From NCBI RefSeq assembly GCF_020042345.1, contig NZ_CP083387.1, positions 3,720,001 to 3,784,000 on the forward strand: a DNA stretch of 64,000 nt, written 5' to 3'. Below are positions 63,759 through 64,000 of this stretch, one piece after another. Each line of letters begins with the position of its first letter. Position 1 is the stretch's first letter. A model generated the notes under the pieces. That model made no database searches and was not told the DNA's origin. It saw only the letters and a list, made by a program, of their open reading frames with translations. The position numbers and the translations under genes are program-made. The DNA comes from Arachidicoccus terrestris (GTDB lineage: Bacteria; Bacteroidota; Bacteroidia; Chitinophagales; Chitinophagaceae).

Positions 63759-64000
63759 CTATTTTACAAATGAAAGTATAAGGAACATAAAATTAACCAT
63801 AAAATGCAGGATGAATCCGTACAAAAAACCGTATTTGATCCTTACATAGCCAAATCCAAATCCCATAATTATCTGCGGTAGTACAAATACAGGATAGGCC
63901 CAAAACAGGTTTGGATAAAGTGGGGAGAAGGTGGATATATGTATCAGCCCAAATAGGAAAGCTATTATACAGAATATAAATTTTCTGGTTTTTAAATCAA
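63759..64000 (-). CDS. CPBP-family intramembrane protease, C-terminal part (runs out of window)
   Basis: The minus strand is open from the window edge to a stop at 63759-63761, giving 80 codons. The translation contains FGLIHISTFSP, then VLPQIIMGFGFGYVRIKYG, then FLYGFILHFMVNFMF. These are the last conserved blocks of the CPBP (CAAX protease/bacteriocin-processing, Abi) family, with His in the FGLIH and ILHF motifs. The N-terminal EExxR motif would be beyond the edge. The product is a multi-helix membrane peptidase of unknown substrate. Confidence 0.75.
   Translation of the reverse strand, partial: DLKTRKFIFCIIAFLFGLIHISTFSPLYPNLFWAYPVFVLPQIIMGFGFGYVRIKYGFLYGFILHFMVNFMFLILSFVK

Noticed and set aside
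63643-63849. 68-codon plus-strand frame near the right edge
   Set aside because: It is antisense to the conserved CPBP-type coding sequence on the minus strand.

Overview
Organism: the window looks chromosomal and comes from a member of the Bacteroidota, most likely a Chitinophagaceae-type bacterium. The signs are a type IX secretion C-terminal domain, a GLPGLI-family protein, a DUF5606 protein, SusC-era style lipoproteins, a Porin_10 family porin, and promoters of the Bacteroidota form TTTG-N20-TAnnTTTG (seen upstream of the initiator tRNA and hisF). Nothing marks a prophage, plasmid, transposon or CRISPR array. Most genes are housekeeping; the taxonomic level below phylum is inference. Layout: 1-3.3 kb holds the end of a NarL/LuxR-type response regulator, a frameshifted secreted beta-helix protein, and two copies of a palindromic promoter-like module, the second leading into a non-coding stretch with two related hairpins. 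3.35-9.0 kb is a cobalamin module: a B12 riboswitch, a BtuB-like TonB-dependent receptor and three lipoproteins, two of them BtuG-like propellers. 9.3-17.1 kb has a zinc alcohol dehydrogenase, an M3 oligopeptidase, a DUF5606 protein with a Lys/Ala tail, ligA, a small NAD-binding protein and an AI-2E family membrane protein. 17.3-24.0 kb has enolase, a large surface or periplasmic peptidase-like/beta-propeller/barrel protein, and a three-gene regulatory set: an ECF sigma factor, an anti-sigma-like membrane protein carrying a trypsin-like protease, and a divergent Ala-rich lipoprotein. The sigma and lipoprotein genes share a promoter motif. 24.4-34.6 kb is the aromatic amino acid cluster. It opens with a short Phe-rich leader peptide and terminator (a phenylalanine attenuator), followed by pheA, an aminotransferase, tyrA, a DEAD-box helicase, DAHP synthase/chorismate mutase, aroB, aroA, a HAD hydrolase and aroC. 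34.6-45.3 kb has an M13 peptidase, a polyprenyl synthase, an amino acid permease and then a minus-strand block with murB, a porin, a type II NADH dehydrogenase and a second ECF sigma factor with a small membrane partner. 45.4-64 kb has an NlpC/P60 hydrolase, tRNA-fMet, era, der, an LtaS-like sulfatase-fold enzyme, a PAP2 phosphatase, rlmH, a rhomboid protease, hisF-hisIE, a thioredoxin-like protein, aspS, a cyclophilin, glgB, a GLPGLI protein, a GH92 glycosidase and, at the right edge, part of a CPBP-family membrane protease that runs out of the window. How parts work together: the riboswitch should shut off the outer-membrane B12 uptake genes when cobalamin is plentiful. The leader peptide should couple Phe supply to transcription of the chorismate-to-Phe/Tyr genes and perhaps of the shikimate genes behind them. 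The sigma/anti-sigma-protease/lipoprotein set looks like an envelope-sensing circuit. The observations most worth following are the Phe attenuator, the shared ECF promoter with the fused anti-sigma-protease, and the duplicated palindromic module with its candidate RNA.
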